64,000 nt of DNA from Nitrospirota bacterium (GTDB taxonomy: Bacteria > Nitrospirota > JACRHJ01). The notes below the pieces were generated by a model that did no database searches, had not been told where the DNA came from, and saw nothing but the letters and a program-made list of their open reading frames with translations. Numbering within the stretch: position 1 is the first letter of the stretch; each line of letters begins with the position of its first letter. The DNA is taken from NCBI GenBank assembly GCA_021789495.1, contig JAJYJM010000002.1, positions 1-64,000 on the forward strand, in the 5' to 3' direction. The position numbers were made by a program, and so were the translations under genes. This document shows positions 7,800-17,777 of the stretch, in pieces.

Positions 7800-10700
7800 T
7801 TGATTTTCAAAGATATTCTTGACAGCCTGGCGGCGGGAAAGACCTTCGTATCGGGGCTTTGGGGCGCATCCAGGGCCTTGCTTTTATGGGAGGTCGCATC
7901 GGGCCGGGAAAGGCCCGTGCTTGCGCTTTCGGCCACGCCGAAAGAGGCCGAAACCCTCCTCTCGGAATGCCTCTTTTTTGCGAAAAACCTGACCTCGGAG
8001 GGCGCTGCCGGACCGTTTTCGGAGCCGCTTTATTTCCCGCCGTGGGATGTCCTGCCCTACGACGTCATGGAGCCTGACCCGGAATGCATGGCGGGCAGGA
8101 TACGCGCGCTTCGGGACATCCGTTCCGGGGCGGCAAGGGTGGTAATCGCGCCCGTATCGGCAGTATTGAGGAGACTTCCTCCGCCCGAATCGCTTTTGTC
8201 CCCCGGCAATATACCGAGATTTAAAAAAGGCGCCGATTACCCGCGCGAGCCGCTCCTTGCGAAGCTTTTAGAGCTTGGCTATTCGCGGGTATCGATGGTC
8301 TATGAGCCGGGCGAGTTCTCCGTCCGGGGCGGGATACTCGACATATACCCTTCAGGCGGCGCGGCGGCGGCGCGCATGGAGTTCTTCGGGGATACCCTTG
8401 AGTCCATACGGGAGTTCGACCCGGACACACAGCGCTCCACCGGCGAGGTGGAAGAAGTCGAGATAATGCCCGCCAGGGAAGCCGGTCAACCGGCGGCGGA
8501 AGGTGCGACCGCAGCCGCAACGACTTATACTGAAGCCGGTTCGGCGGCTCAGAATACAACGGGTGCGCCAAGAGCCGGTTTGTCAGCCGTTATCACGGAT
8601 TACTTCCCTGCGCCTCCTGTCCTATTCCTGGACGAGCCTGTGCGCATATTTGCCGAGGCCGGGGAGTTCGAGAAGCGGGTCTTTTCGGCATACGAGGCGA
8701 TAGCCGGCGCGGCTCCAGCCGCTCCGTCCGAGCTGTATATGTCGGCGGACGAGCTTAAAGGTCTGTCCGATAAGCTGCCTTCAATATTTTCCGAGTCCCT
8801 GCCGCTTAGCCGGGCGACCGGCATCAAACAAGTTTTCGAGTATCATACCCGTTCGATAGAGGGCCTGCGGCTCAGGGAGGCGGTTCTGACCGCGACGGAC
8901 GGCGGCGTCCCCGAACCCCGGCAGGAGGATCTGCCGAGGACGCCGATTACCATTTTCTGCCGGAACCTGAAAAACCTTATGCGCGGCAGGGCTATAAACG
9001 TAGTTCCGGCCACGACGGGCCAGGCCGAACGCCTGGGCGAGATATTCGCGGAGCACGGCATACCCGCGGTAACGGGGAAACCGATACTCTACCCGGAATC
9101 CGGCGCAGGCTCCGTAAGGATAACACCGGGAAACCTCGAATCCGGCTTCCTCCTCGAGCCGGTAGACCGGCTTCGGACATCAGGACTCGCCTTTATTACT
9201 TCTACGGAGATATTCGGGGAAAAGGCGAAATGGGCCGGGACCGGCAGAGCAGGCAGACCGGCTTCGGACAGGCAGACCGGCAGACCTGCGGCGACAGGCA
9301 GGGCGGCGGGGTCGAAGGTCGAGAGGTTTCTCACTTCGCTCTCCGAGCTTAAGATTGGCGACTATGTCGTGCATATCGACCACGGCATAGGACGATACAC
9401 GGGCCTTAAGCGCCTGGCCCTGATGGGCGTCGAGGGGGATTTCCTCGAAGTCGTCTACGCCGGAGCGGACAGGCTTTACGTCCCGGTGGACGAGCTGCAC
9501 AAGGTTCAGAAATATATAGGTTCCGAAGGCGCGGCGCCGTCCCTTGAGAAGCTGGGCGGCATCGGCTGGGAGCGCGCCAAGGCAAGGGCGAAAACCGCCG
9601 TGCGTGAGATGGCCGGGGAGCTTCTGGAGCTATACGCCAAACGCGCCGTCGCGCCGGGGCACGCCTACGGCGAGGATGACCACCTCTACCGCGAGATGGA
9701 GGCGTCTTTCGAGTATGAGGAAACTCCCGACCAGGCGCAGGCAATCGAGGACGTAAAAAAAGACCTCATGTCCCCGCACCCGATGGACAGGCTGGTATGC
9801 GGGGACGTGGGTTACGGCAAGACGGAGGTCGCCGTCCGCGCGGCGTTCAAGGTAGTCCTGGACGGCAGGCAGGCGGCGGTGCTCGTCCCCACGACGCTGC
9901 TTGCAGACCAGCACCACGAGACATTCACGCAGAGACTGGCCGCATTCCCTGTGCAGGTGGAGGTATTGTCCCGTTTCACGCCGAAGGAAAGGGTAAAGGA
10001 GATAAAACAGGGAATCGCCGACGGCTCCGTGGATGTAGTAATCGGCACGCACAGGCTGCTTCAGAAGGACATAGCGTTCAAGGAACTGGGGCTTCTCGTC
10101 GTGGACGAGGAGCACCGCTTCGGCGTGGCGCACAAGGAAAAGCTGAAGGCTCTTAAGAAATCCGTGGATGTCCTTACCCTTACCGCGACGCCGATACCCA
10201 GGACGCTGAACCTCTCGATTACCGGGATACGGGACCTCTCCATCATAGAGACCCCGCCTCCTGAGCGCCAGCCGATAAAGACAGTCGTGTCGCGCTTCGA
10301 CAATTCCATAATCCGTGAGGCGATACGCCGGGAGCTCTCGCGCGGCGGTCAGGTATTCTTCGTGCATAACCGCATAGACAGCATCTTCGCAATCGGGAAC
10401 GTGCTGAGGCAGATTGTCCCGGAGGCGAGAGTCGGCGTGGCGCACGGGCGGATGAAAGAGGACGCGCTCGAGGACGTGATGAGCAGGTTCGTCAAGGGAG
10501 AATACGACATCCTCCTTACGACTTCGATTGTGGAGTCCGGACTGGACATACCCAGGGCCAATACCATAATCATAGACAGAGCGGACCGCTTCGGCCTTGC
10601 CGACCTCTACCAGCTCCGGGGCAGGGTGGGCCGCAGCAGCCGCCGGGCGTATGCATACCTGCTGGTGCCGAGCGACGAGGACACCCTGAACGAGACAGCC

Positions 10701-11336
10701 GTAAAACGCCTCAGGGTGCTCTCGGAGCTCTCCGAACTCGGCGCGGGCTTCAAGCTCGCCCTGCACGACCTTGAGATACGCGGCGCGGGCAATATCCTGG
10801 GCGCGGAGCAGTCGGGGCATATCTCCGCCATCGGCTTCGAGCTTTACACCCATATGCTCGAACAGGCGGTGCGCGAGCTTAAGGGTGAGGATACGACCGA
10901 GGAGACCGACCCGGCGCTCGACCTGAATGTGTCCGCCTTTATACCGGAAGCCTACGTTCCGGACACAGCCCACAGGCTGGGGATATACAAGAGGCTCTCA
11001 GGCGCGAAGACCACGGAAGAGCTTGCAGACTTGAGAGACGAGCTTGAAGACCGCTACGGGGAACCGCCTGGGCAGGTAAAGAGGCTCCTCGAGGTAATGG
11101 AGATAAAAGTCCTGGCCAAGGGACTGAAGGCGGCTGGGATAAGGCTTCTGCCGAAGGAGATAAAGATTACCTTTACCGGCGCGACAAACGTATCCCCGGA
11201 TAAGCTGATAGCTTTTCTTGACAAAAACCGGGGAAAGGCGAGATATGTGCCGGAATATACTATATTTATCCGCAAGCCGGGGGATTGGGATGCTCAGTTC
11301 CGCGAGATAAAAAACAGCTTGAAAGCGCTTGCATAA
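7800..11336 (+). CDS. mfd: Transcription-repair coupling factor
   Basis: GDYVVHIDHGIGRYTGLKRL; DRLVCGDVGYGKTEVAVRAAFKV; VVDEEHRFGVAHKEKLK; ILLTTSIVESGLDIPRANTIII; RGRVGRSSRRAYAYLL. Confidence 0.97.
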   Translation: MIFKDILDSLAAGKTFVSGLWGASRALLLWEVASGRERPVLALSATPKEAETLLSECLFFAKNLTSEGAAGPFSEPLYFPPWDVLPYDVMEPDPECMAGRIRALRDIRSGAARVVIAPVSAVLRRLPPPESLLSPGNIPRFKKGADYPREPLLAKLLELGYSRVSMVYEPGEFSVRGGILDIYPSGGAAAARMEFFGDTLESIREFDPDTQRSTGEVEEVEIMPAREAGQPAAEGATAAATTYTEAGSAAQNTTGAPRAGLSAVITDYFPAPPVLFLDEPVRIFAEAGEFEKRVFSAYEAIAGAAPAAPSELYMSADELKGLSDKLPSIFSESLPLSRATGIKQVFEYHTRSIEGLRLREAVLTATDGGVPEPRQEDLPRTPITIFCRNLKNLMRGRAINVVPATTGQAERLGEIFAEHGIPAVTGKPILYPESGAGSVRITPGNLESGFLLEPVDRLRTSGLAFITSTEIFGEKAKWAGTGRAGRPASDRQTGRPAATGRAAGSKVERFLTSLSELKIGDYVVHIDHGIGRYTGLKRLALMGVEGDFLEVVYAGADRLYVPVDELHKVQKYIGSEGAAPSLEKLGGIGWERAKARAKTAVREMAGELLELYAKRAVAPGHAYGEDDHLYREMEASFEYEETPDQAQAIEDVKKDLMSPHPMDRLVCGDVGYGKTEVAVRAAFKVVLDGRQAAVLVPTTLLADQHHETFTQRLAAFPVQVEVLSRFTPKERVKEIKQGIADGSVDVVIGTHRLLQKDIAFKELGLLVVDEEHRFGVAHKEKLKALKKSVDVLTLTATPIPRTLNLSITGIRDLSIIETPPPERQPIKTVVSRFDNSIIREAIRRELSRGGQVFFVHNRIDSIFAIGNVLRQIVPEARVGVAHGRMKEDALEDVMSRFVKGEYDILLTTSIVESGLDIPRANTIIIDRADRFGLADLYQLRGRVGRSSRRAYAYLLVPSDEDTLNETAVKRLRVLSELSELGAGFKLALHDLEIRGAGNILGAEQSGHISAIGFELYTHMLEQAVRELKGEDTTEETDPALDLNVSAFIPEAYVPDTAHRLGIYKRLSGAKTTEELADLRDELEDRYGEPPGQVKRLLEVMEIKVLAKGLKAAGIRLLPKEIKITFTGATNVSPDKLIAFLDKNRGKARYVPEYTIFIRKPGDWDAQFREIKNSLKALA
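8481..8494. repeat. Dispersed palindromic element copy (GCCGGTCAACCGGC), inside mfd
   Basis: Perfect arms; encodes the start of a low-complexity insertion REAGQPAAEGATAAATTYTEAGSAAQ. Confidence 0.75.
8709..8722. repeat. Second palindrome type (GCGGCTCCAGCCGC), inside mfd
   Basis: Same 14-mer recurs at 29276 and 45963 (variant at 28756). Confidence 0.6.
9158..9176. repeat. Dispersed palindromic element copy (GCCGGTAGACCGGCTTCGG), inside mfd
   Basis: Core palindrome plus TTCGGAC tail. Confidence 0.75.
9252..9286. repeat. Tandem double copy of palindromic element (GGCAGACCGGCTTCGGACAGGCAGACCGGCAGACC), inside mfd
   Basis: Two head-to-tail GGCAGACCGGC units encoding insertion GRAGRPASDRQTGRPAATGRAAG. 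Confidence 0.75.
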
Positions 11337-11370
11337 CATGTTATAAATATGAGATGTTTTTTGAAATGCG

Positions 11371-11402
11371 GCAGGGTTCCTTTGGGTGAGTCCTGCTTTA
11401 TT
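11371..11402 (+). terminator. Probable rho-independent terminator after mfd
   Basis: GCAGG-loop-CCTGC followed by TTTATTT. Confidence 0.4.
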
Positions 11403-11438
11403 TAATTAACGGGAAAACCTGACAAGGAGAGAAGTTAA

Positions 11439-12497
11439 ATGAAGAAGTTCGCACTGGCTTTGACGCTTGCGGGCATGATGACGTTCGTTTGCCAGGCCGC
11501 CCTCGCGGGCAACTCCGCCGCCAATGCCGCCCAGGAACCTGCATCGACCGCCAAGGCCGTTGGGACAGGCAAGGCTGCTTCGGCGTCCAAGGAAGGCGCC
11601 GCCATGACGGACAAGGCCGCGAAGAAGCCGCATACCGTCGCCACCGTAAACGGCGAGAAGATCACCAGCGACACGATAGACTTGATCATGCGACAGGGCG
11701 CAGCGCAGGGGATGGTTCAGCAGACTAACCCGGCGTTAAAGAAAGTGATTCTCGGCAAACTGATAGACATGAGCCTCTTCGCGCAGGCGGGGGAAAAGGC
11801 CGGGCTTGAGAATGACGCGGACTACAAGAAAGCCGTCGAGATGATGAAGAAGCAGGAGGTGCTCTTCAAGAAACAGGTGCTCTCCACACTCTACCTTCGC
11901 AAGGAGGCCCTGGATTCTATAAAAGTGTCCCCCGAAGAGGTAAAAAATTACTACGACAAGAACAAGGATCAGTTCAAGGTCGGCGAGCAGGTGAAGGCGA
12001 GCCATATACTTGTTGCGACCGAGGCGGAGGCCAAAGCCGTAAAGGCGAAGCTCGACAAGGGCGAGTCTTTCAAGAAGCTCGCAAAGGAGAAATCCACCGA
12101 TCCAAGCGCCTCGCGCGGCGGGAACCTCGGCTGGTTCGGCAAGGGCATGATGGACCCGGACTTCGAGAAGGCCGTTTTCGCGCTGAAGAAGGTGGGCGAC
12201 GTCTCCGAGCCTGTAAAGACGAAATTCGGCTGGCACATAATAAAGCTCACGGGCAGGAAGGCCGCATCCATCAGGCCGCTGGACAAGGTGAAGGCTCTCA
12301 TAGAGCAGAAGCTCATGCAGGACAAGCAGAAGAAGGCTTACGACGACATACTTGCGAAGCTTAAAAAGGCGGCGGATATAAAGATAAACGATACCGCGCT
12401 GTCAGGCGCCGCGGATAAGTCTGCGCCCGCAACGTCCGACGCGGCCCCGGAAACCGGCTCCTCCGCCGCAAAGGATAAAGAATCGTCCAAGAAATAA
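11439..12497 (+). CDS. Periplasmic parvulin-type peptidyl-prolyl isomerase (PpiC/SurA-like) with signal peptide
   Basis: MKKFALALTLAGMMTFVCQAALA signal; VKASHILVATEAEAKAVKAKL...STDPSASRGGNLGWFGKGMMDPDFEKAVF...FGWHIIKL. Confidence 0.92.
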   Translation: MKKFALALTLAGMMTFVCQAALAGNSAANAAQEPASTAKAVGTGKAASASKEGAAMTDKAAKKPHTVATVNGEKITSDTIDLIMRQGAAQGMVQQTNPALKKVILGKLIDMSLFAQAGEKAGLENDADYKKAVEMMKKQEVLFKKQVLSTLYLRKEALDSIKVSPEEVKNYYDKNKDQFKVGEQVKASHILVATEAEAKAVKAKLDKGESFKKLAKEKSTDPSASRGGNLGWFGKGMMDPDFEKAVFALKKVGDVSEPVKTKFGWHIIKLTGRKAASIRPLDKVKALIEQKLMQDKQKKAYDDILAKLKKAADIKINDTALSGAADKSAPATSDAAPETGSSAAKDKESSKK

Positions 12498-12498
12498 T

Positions 12499-12540
12499 CG
12501 GGCGGGCACGGGGCCTTCGTGCGCCCGCCGCCGTTTTTGA
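12499..12540 (+). terminator. Probable terminator between first and second ppiC genes
   Basis: GGGCGGGCACG..CGTGCGCCCGCC hairpin followed by GTTTTTGA. Confidence 0.5.
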
Positions 12541-12590
12541 TTCGGGATATATTGCCCGTTAAGGGCAGAACATCAACTATGGGAGAGAAG

Positions 12591-13487
12591 ATGTCGAAAA
12601 AACTGAAGGTAGCTCTCGCGGTATGCGCGGCTGTCTTTGCGCTGGCCGCATGTGCGAAAAAGGGAGGGCAGACGACGGCGCCAGGCGGCAACTCGCCTGT
12701 GCTCGCCGTGGTAAACGGGACGAACATTACAGCCGACGACTTCAAGGCGGAGGCGGCGGCGCTGAACCCCTATGCGGTCAGCGCGCTGAAAGACCCGAAG
12801 AACAGGCAGAAGTTCCTTGAAAATATCGAGGATAAGCAGCTTATCGTCCAGAAGGCGCTCGACATGGGCATGGACAAGGACGCGAGGATCGTCTCGGAGC
12901 TGCAAAGGCTCAAGGATACGCTCCTCTTGGGCGAATTCGTAAAAAAGGAAGTCCTCGACAAGGTAAACATAACCGACCAGGACGCGAAGACCTACTTCGA
13001 GCAGAACAAGGCAAACTTAGGCTCGGTCAGGATAAGCCATATACTTGTCCCGACGGAGCAGGAGGCCGGCGACATCCTGGCCAAACTCAAGGCGGGCCAG
13101 AAATTTTCCGCCCTCGCAAAACAATACTCCCTCGACGACAAGACGAAGAACAAGGGCGGAGACCTGGGCTGGGTAACCTGGGCGCAGTTTGGCTCGGCCT
13201 CCCTTAAAGACGCGGCCTTCAAGCTCAAGCCCGGCGAGCTGAGCGGAATAGTCCAGAGCCAGTTCGGCTACCACATAATGAAGGTTACGGACAAAAAACC
13301 CGCCCAGGAGAGCGATTTCGCCGCGATAAAGGACGCGCTCAAGGAGCAGATTGCGGAGCAGAAGAAGGAAGACCTTTTCAAAAGTTATATCAAGGAGTTG
13401 CGGGCAAAAGCGAAGATTACGCAGAACCTCCAGAACCTGGGAAGCGTAAGCCTTGCGCCCGCGCCGACGGAGGCGCCGGCGCAGTAA
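12591..13487 (+). CDS. Parvulin-type PPIase lipoprotein
   Basis: Lipobox LAACAKK; VRISHILVPTEQEAGDIL...KNKGGDLGWVTWAQFGSASLKDAAF...FGYHIMKV. Confidence 0.92.
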   Translation: MSKKLKVALAVCAAVFALAACAKKGGQTTAPGGNSPVLAVVNGTNITADDFKAEAAALNPYAVSALKDPKNRQKFLENIEDKQLIVQKALDMGMDKDARIVSELQRLKDTLLLGEFVKKEVLDKVNITDQDAKTYFEQNKANLGSVRISHILVPTEQEAGDILAKLKAGQKFSALAKQYSLDDKTKNKGGDLGWVTWAQFGSASLKDAAFKLKPGELSGIVQSQFGYHIMKVTDKKPAQESDFAAIKDALKEQIAEQKKEDLFKSYIKELRAKAKITQNLQNLGSVSLAPAPTEAPAQ

Positions 13488-13520
13488 GGCAGGATTGAAG
13501 CCTGGCCGGAGCAGAAGAAA

Positions 13521-14456
13521 TTGGCTGCCGGAAGCATTAAAAGAGTTGCCATAACCGCCCTGGTCGTGCTCGCAGTCGGGTGCGCCAGGGCGGAAAAGAC
13601 CTCCCCGCAAGCGCTCGCAACAGTAGACGGCGTTCCGATTACCCTGCCGCAGTTCAAAAAGAAAATCGCCTCGCTCAGGCCGGATTTTGTAACCCTCTCC
13701 GGCGATAATGCTTCGGAAGCGGCCAAGATAGACCTGCTCTCGCGCATGATTCAGGAAGAGATGTACTTGCACGAGGCCGGAAGGCTCCATATTTCCGCCA
13801 CGCCCGCCGAGGTGGACGAACGCGTCCGGAAGGAAAGCGCGGGCTACGGCAAGTCATTTGCCGACATGCTGAAACAGCAGGGCATGACTATCGCGGATTA
13901 TCGAAAAGAGGCAAAAAGGGACATTATAATCGACAAGCTCCTGGCCTCCCGGGTATACTCGCAGGTAAGGGTTACTCGGGAGCAGGTGGAGAAATATCTT
14001 CGGGAAAACGAGGAAAAGCTCCGCAAGGAGGGGCGTTTGCGCGTCAGACAGATAGTCGTGGAGTCGCCCAGGGAGGCCGGGGAAATACTTTCGGAGCTTA
14101 AACGCGGCGCGGATTTTGCCTTCCTTGCGAGGAAATGGTCGCTCTCCCCTGATGCGGCAGAGGGCGGAGACCTGGGCTGGATTGAGCGGGGCGAGATGCC
14201 GCCGGAGTTTGAATCCGCGATATGGAGGCTGAAAAAGGGTTCGACAAGTGGTATAATAAAAACTCCTTACGGCTACCATATCTTCAAGGTGGAGGGCGTC
14301 AGGAGCGCCGGGCCGCCCTCGCCGCATGAGGCTGAGGCGGAAGCCGTGAAGGCCCTCTCAAGGGCGATGAGTGAAGAGCTGTTTAAGAAATGGAATGCCG
14401 GACTTCAGGCGAGGACGAAGGTCTATATAAATTACACGCTGCTTGGCCGGACATGA
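13521..14456 (+). CDS. Parvulin-type PPIase lipoprotein (SurA-like N-domain)
   Basis: Lipobox VGCARAEK; LRVRQIVVESPREAGEIL...EGGDLGWIERGEMPPEFESAIW...YGYHIFKV. Confidence 0.9.
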   Translation: MAAGSIKRVAITALVVLAVGCARAEKTSPQALATVDGVPITLPQFKKKIASLRPDFVTLSGDNASEAAKIDLLSRMIQEEMYLHEAGRLHISATPAEVDERVRKESAGYGKSFADMLKQQGMTIADYRKEAKRDIIIDKLLASRVYSQVRVTREQVEKYLRENEEKLRKEGRLRVRQIVVESPREAGEILSELKRGADFAFLARKWSLSPDAAEGGDLGWIERGEMPPEFESAIWRLKKGSTSGIIKTPYGYHIFKVEGVRSAGPPSPHEAEAEAVKALSRAMSEELFKKWNAGLQARTKVYINYTLLGRT

Positions 14457-14493
14457 TTGTAATCCCGTTTTAAGACTTGAGGTGTAAAGGGCC

Positions 14494-15609
14494 ATGAGAC
14501 TAAGGCTTCCGGTCTCGCTCAGGGTAATATCCTTCCTGCTCCTTGCGGCGGTTTTCGTGTTCGGGGTGCATGTCGCGCTTTTCCTCATGCGTCCTGCCTC
14601 GCCCGTGAAGGTTTACAAAGAGGTGCTCGTGCCGGAGGGCGCGAGCTTCAAGAGCGTCGCGGCGGAGCTTAAGAAGGAAGGAATCATTTCCGACCGGCGG
14701 ACGTTCATTATCCTGGGCAAGCTCCTGGGCGCAACGAGGAAGATACGCGCCGGGTTCTACTCCTTCGATACCGGGATGAAGCCGCTGAACGTCCTGCTCA
14801 TGCTCAGGATGGGCAAGATAATCGAATACCAGGTGGTAATCCCGGAAGGCTACGAGATGGGCCAGATAGCCGGGGCCGTCGCGGCTACGGGGCTGACTAC
14901 AAAGGCCGAGTTCCTGAAAAAAGCGACAGACCCGCAGTTCGTCCACAGCCTGGGGCTTCCGGGGGACAGCCTGGAAGGTTTCCTGTTTCCCGCCACGTAT
15001 TACTTCCCGAAGGGCATAACCGTGGACGGCATCCTCAGGCAGATGGTCTCGAAATACCACGAGGTGTTCAATTCCGACCTGAAGGCGAGAGCAGCCGAGC
15101 TTGGGATGACGGAGCTTCAGGCGATAACCCTCGCCTCGCTTATAGAGCGGGAAGCGAACCTCGACTCCGAGCGGCTCCTCATCTCCGCCGTGTTTCATAA
15201 TCGCCTCAAGCTGAACATGCCGCTTCAGTGCGACCCGTGCGTCATCTACGCCCTTGAGCGGCACGGCAAATGGGACGGGAACTTAACGCGCAGCGACCTG
15301 CGCTTCAAGGATCCGTACAACACCTACGTATACAAGGGCCTTCCCCCCGGCCCAATTGCAAACCCCGGCAAGCCGTCCATAATCGCCGCGCTCTATCCGG
15401 CGAAGGTGAACTACCTCTTCTTCGTCTCGAAAAACGACGGCACGCACTATTTCTCCAGCGATCTTGCCCAGCATAACGCCGCCGTCCTGAAATACCAGAT
15501 ATTGCCGCACCTGGATAACTATTCCTCCGCCCCTCCGCCCTGGAAGAAGAACGTCGTGCCGGGGAAAAGGGCGTTTATAATAAAGAACCTGCGGCAGGCG
15601 AAGAAGTAA
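14494..15609 (+). CDS. mltG: Endolytic murein transglycosylase
   Basis: VIPEGYEMGQIAGAVA...LEGFLFPATYYFPKG...ITLASLIEREANLDSERLLISAVFHNRLKLNMPLQCDPCVIYAL...PYNTYVYKGLPPGPIANPG. Confidence 0.95.
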   Translation: MRLRLPVSLRVISFLLLAAVFVFGVHVALFLMRPASPVKVYKEVLVPEGASFKSVAAELKKEGIISDRRTFIILGKLLGATRKIRAGFYSFDTGMKPLNVLLMLRMGKIIEYQVVIPEGYEMGQIAGAVAATGLTTKAEFLKKATDPQFVHSLGLPGDSLEGFLFPATYYFPKGITVDGILRQMVSKYHEVFNSDLKARAAELGMTELQAITLASLIEREANLDSERLLISAVFHNRLKLNMPLQCDPCVIYALERHGKWDGNLTRSDLRFKDPYNTYVYKGLPPGPIANPGKPSIIAALYPAKVNYLFFVSKNDGTHYFSSDLAQHNAAVLKYQILPHLDNYSSAPPPWKKNVVPGKRAFIIKNLRQAKK

Positions 15610-15713
15610 GGGTCGTCTCATTAAATCTCATTAATCATAAACATTGCCGATTGACTTCCGCGCCGCTTCGTGCGAAATTGGGCCGTGGGCTTATTTTCAA
15701 AGGAGCGGTTCGT

Positions 15714-16238
15714 ATGAAGAAGTTTTACGCGCTTCTCGCCTGTTTAATCGCCGTGTCTTTTGCGGCGCCGGCCTTCGCGGCAATCAACTCTACCATCCCC
15801 GCCTCAATCCCCGGCAAGGCGGACGCCGCCGACCGCTACATGGACAAGGGAGTTACCCTCACGGGGAAAAAGGATTACGTGGAGGCTCTGGCCGAGTTCG
15901 ACAGGGCAATAGAGCTTTACCCGGATTTCGCGCCGGCGCACTACGACAAGGGCATCGCGCTCTCCGCGCTCGGCAGGGATGCGGACGCCGTAAAGGAATA
16001 CGACAAGGCAATAGAACTCGACCCGAACGACCCGAAACCGTACAACAACAAAGGCTCCGCACTGGGAAGGTTGGGCAGGCTAAGGGAGGCGCTTGTCTCC
16101 TTCGAGCGCGCGATACAGCTTAAGCCGGATTACGCCAACGCTTACTACAACAAGTACGTCGCCCTGAAGAGCCTTGGAAGAAGGCGCGAGGCCCGGGCTG
16201 CGCTTGAAATGGCCCGGAAACTGGGCGAGGGGAAATAA
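15714..16238 (+). CDS. Secreted tetratricopeptide-repeat protein
   Basis: Signal MKKFYALLACLIAVSFAAPAFA; three TPRs (EALAEFDRAIELYPDFAPAHYDKGIALSALGR, etc.). Confidence 0.88.
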   Translation: MKKFYALLACLIAVSFAAPAFAAINSTIPASIPGKADAADRYMDKGVTLTGKKDYVEALAEFDRAIELYPDFAPAHYDKGIALSALGRDADAVKEYDKAIELDPNDPKPYNNKGSALGRLGRLREALVSFERAIQLKPDYANAYYNKYVALKSLGRRREARAALEMARKLGEGK

Positions 16239-16246
16239 GCTAATAG

Positions 16247-17776
16247 TTACCTGACCACCCCGATACGCCCGTCCTCGGCAAGCCCGTCAACTGTCCCGCC
16301 CATCGCCGATACGCGAGAGAGATAATCCACGACGTCTTTCGTAATCACCTCTCCGGGGACGAGCATCGGTATTCCCGGCGGATAAACCGTAACAATCTCG
16401 GAGGAGAGTCTGCCCGCACACTTATCGAGCAGGACAAGCTCGTGCGCCGCAAAGAACGCTTCCCTGGGAGATCTGTCGCCCGGCTGCGGCCCGTCGATGG
16501 GTTTCGGGCCGTCCGCTATAGGAAATCCCTGCGGCGTTCCCATCGGCGGCTTGACCTGCTCCCAATCGAATTTTTTCGATGCGGGCGGTTGACCGCCCGC
16601 AGACGGTCTACCATCCGCAATCTTGTGGAGCGCATCGACGAGCCGCGACACGTCCTCCTTCCTGTCGCCTATCGAGACGATTACCAGGACGTGGAACGGG
16701 TCCGCCATCTCCACCTGTATGTCGTGCTCCATGTTCAGGGCCTGCGATACCTGGTACCCCGTCATCCCCAGCCCGCTTACGTTTATCGCAAGCTTTGTCT
16801 CGTCTAAGTCTCCCATGCCGCGCAGCAGGACGTCTTTTTTCTCCAGGCACCGGAATCCCTCTGTCCCGTTAATCTCCCCCCGCGCCCATCTGGCAAGCGT
16901 GAGCGCCTTGGAAAGCAGTTTCTCTCCCTCGGTGGCCATTTGCATTCTTGCCAAATCGAGCGAGGCCATGAGGATGTACGACGGGCTTGTTGTCTGCAGG
17001 ACCTTCAGCACGCCCGCGAGCGTCATAACGTCCACGCGCCCGGCCCTCGCGTGCATCATGGACGCCTGCGTCATGCCGCCGATTATCTTGTGCGTGGACT
17101 GCACGACCATGTCCGCGCCGCACGAAAGCGCGGACTTCGGAAGCTCCGGGTGGAAGCCCAGGTGCGGCCCGTGCGCCTCGTCCACGAGCACAGTCATGCC
17201 GCGCCCGTGCGCGAAAGGGATGATTCTCTCTAAGTCTGCGCAGATGCCGTAGTAGTTCGGCGATGTAATGACCAGCACCTTTATCTCCGGCGCCGCGCTC
17301 TCCACCGCCTGCCGGACGGAATCGAACGTGACGTTCATGGACATCATGAGTGCGGCGTCCATCACGGGGTAGATGAACTGCGTCCGTGCGCCTGCGAGTA
17401 TCGCGCCCGCCAGGACGGACTTGTGGCAGTTCCGGGCCGCGAGGATGCCGTCGCCCGGGTTGCACACGGTCATAATCATCGCGTGGTTGCCTACCGTCGT
17501 GCCGTTTAAGAGGAAGAAGGAGCGGTCGGCCCCGTATGCCTTGGCGGCGAGTTCCTGAGCCTCCTTTATTACGCCGGTCGGCTTCTGGAGGCTGTCAACT
17601 TCGTCGAGCGTCGTTAAGTCGATGGAGAATATGTTCGGCCCGACGTATTTCACAAAACGCGTGGCGATTCCCTTGCCGGACTTGTGCCCCGGCGTATGGA
17701 AGGAAATCTTCCGCGATTCGGCCAAGGAAACCATCGCGTCGAAGAGAGGGGTCTTATACTGGGAGGGGTCGGGCAT
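16247..17776 (-). CDS. Orn/Lys/Arg decarboxylase (group III PLP, biosynthetic arginine decarboxylase type)
   Basis: FHTPGHKSGKGI; FFLLNGTTVGNHAMIM; VLVDEAHGPHLGFHPELPKSALSCGADMVVQSTHKIIGGMTQASMMH; C-terminal domain YPPGIPMLVPGE. Confidence 0.93.
   Translation of the reverse strand: MPDPSQYKTPLFDAMVSLAESRKISFHTPGHKSGKGIATRFVKYVGPNIFSIDLTTLDEVDSLQKPTGVIKEAQELAAKAYGADRSFFLLNGTTVGNHAMIMTVCNPGDGILAARNCHKSVLAGAILAGARTQFIYPVMDAALMMSMNVTFDSVRQAVESAAPEIKVLVITSPNYYGICADLERIIPFAHGRGMTVLVDEAHGPHLGFHPELPKSALSCGADMVVQSTHKIIGGMTQASMMHARAGRVDVMTLAGVLKVLQTTSPSYILMASLDLARMQMATEGEKLLSKALTLARWARGEINGTEGFRCLEKKDVLLRGMGDLDETKLAINVSGLGMTGYQVSQALNMEHDIQVEMADPFHVLVIVSIGDRKEDVSRLVDALHKIADGRPSAGGQPPASKKFDWEQVKPPMGTPQGFPIADGPKPIDGPQPGDRSPREAFFAAHELVLLDKCAGRLSSEIVTVYPPGIPMLVPGEVITKDVVDYLSRVSAMGGTVDGLAEDGRIGVVR
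16581..16600. repeat. Palindromic element variant (GCGGGCGGTTGACCGCCCGC), inside the decarboxylase
   Basis: 9-bp arms around TG, followed by AGACGGTCTACC. Confidence 0.6.
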
Positions 17777-17777
17777 G

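Noticed and set aside
9630-10973. 447-aa minus-strand ORF inside mfd
   Set aside because: Shadow ORF opposite well-supported mfd motifs; GC-rich codon bias produces long antisense frames.
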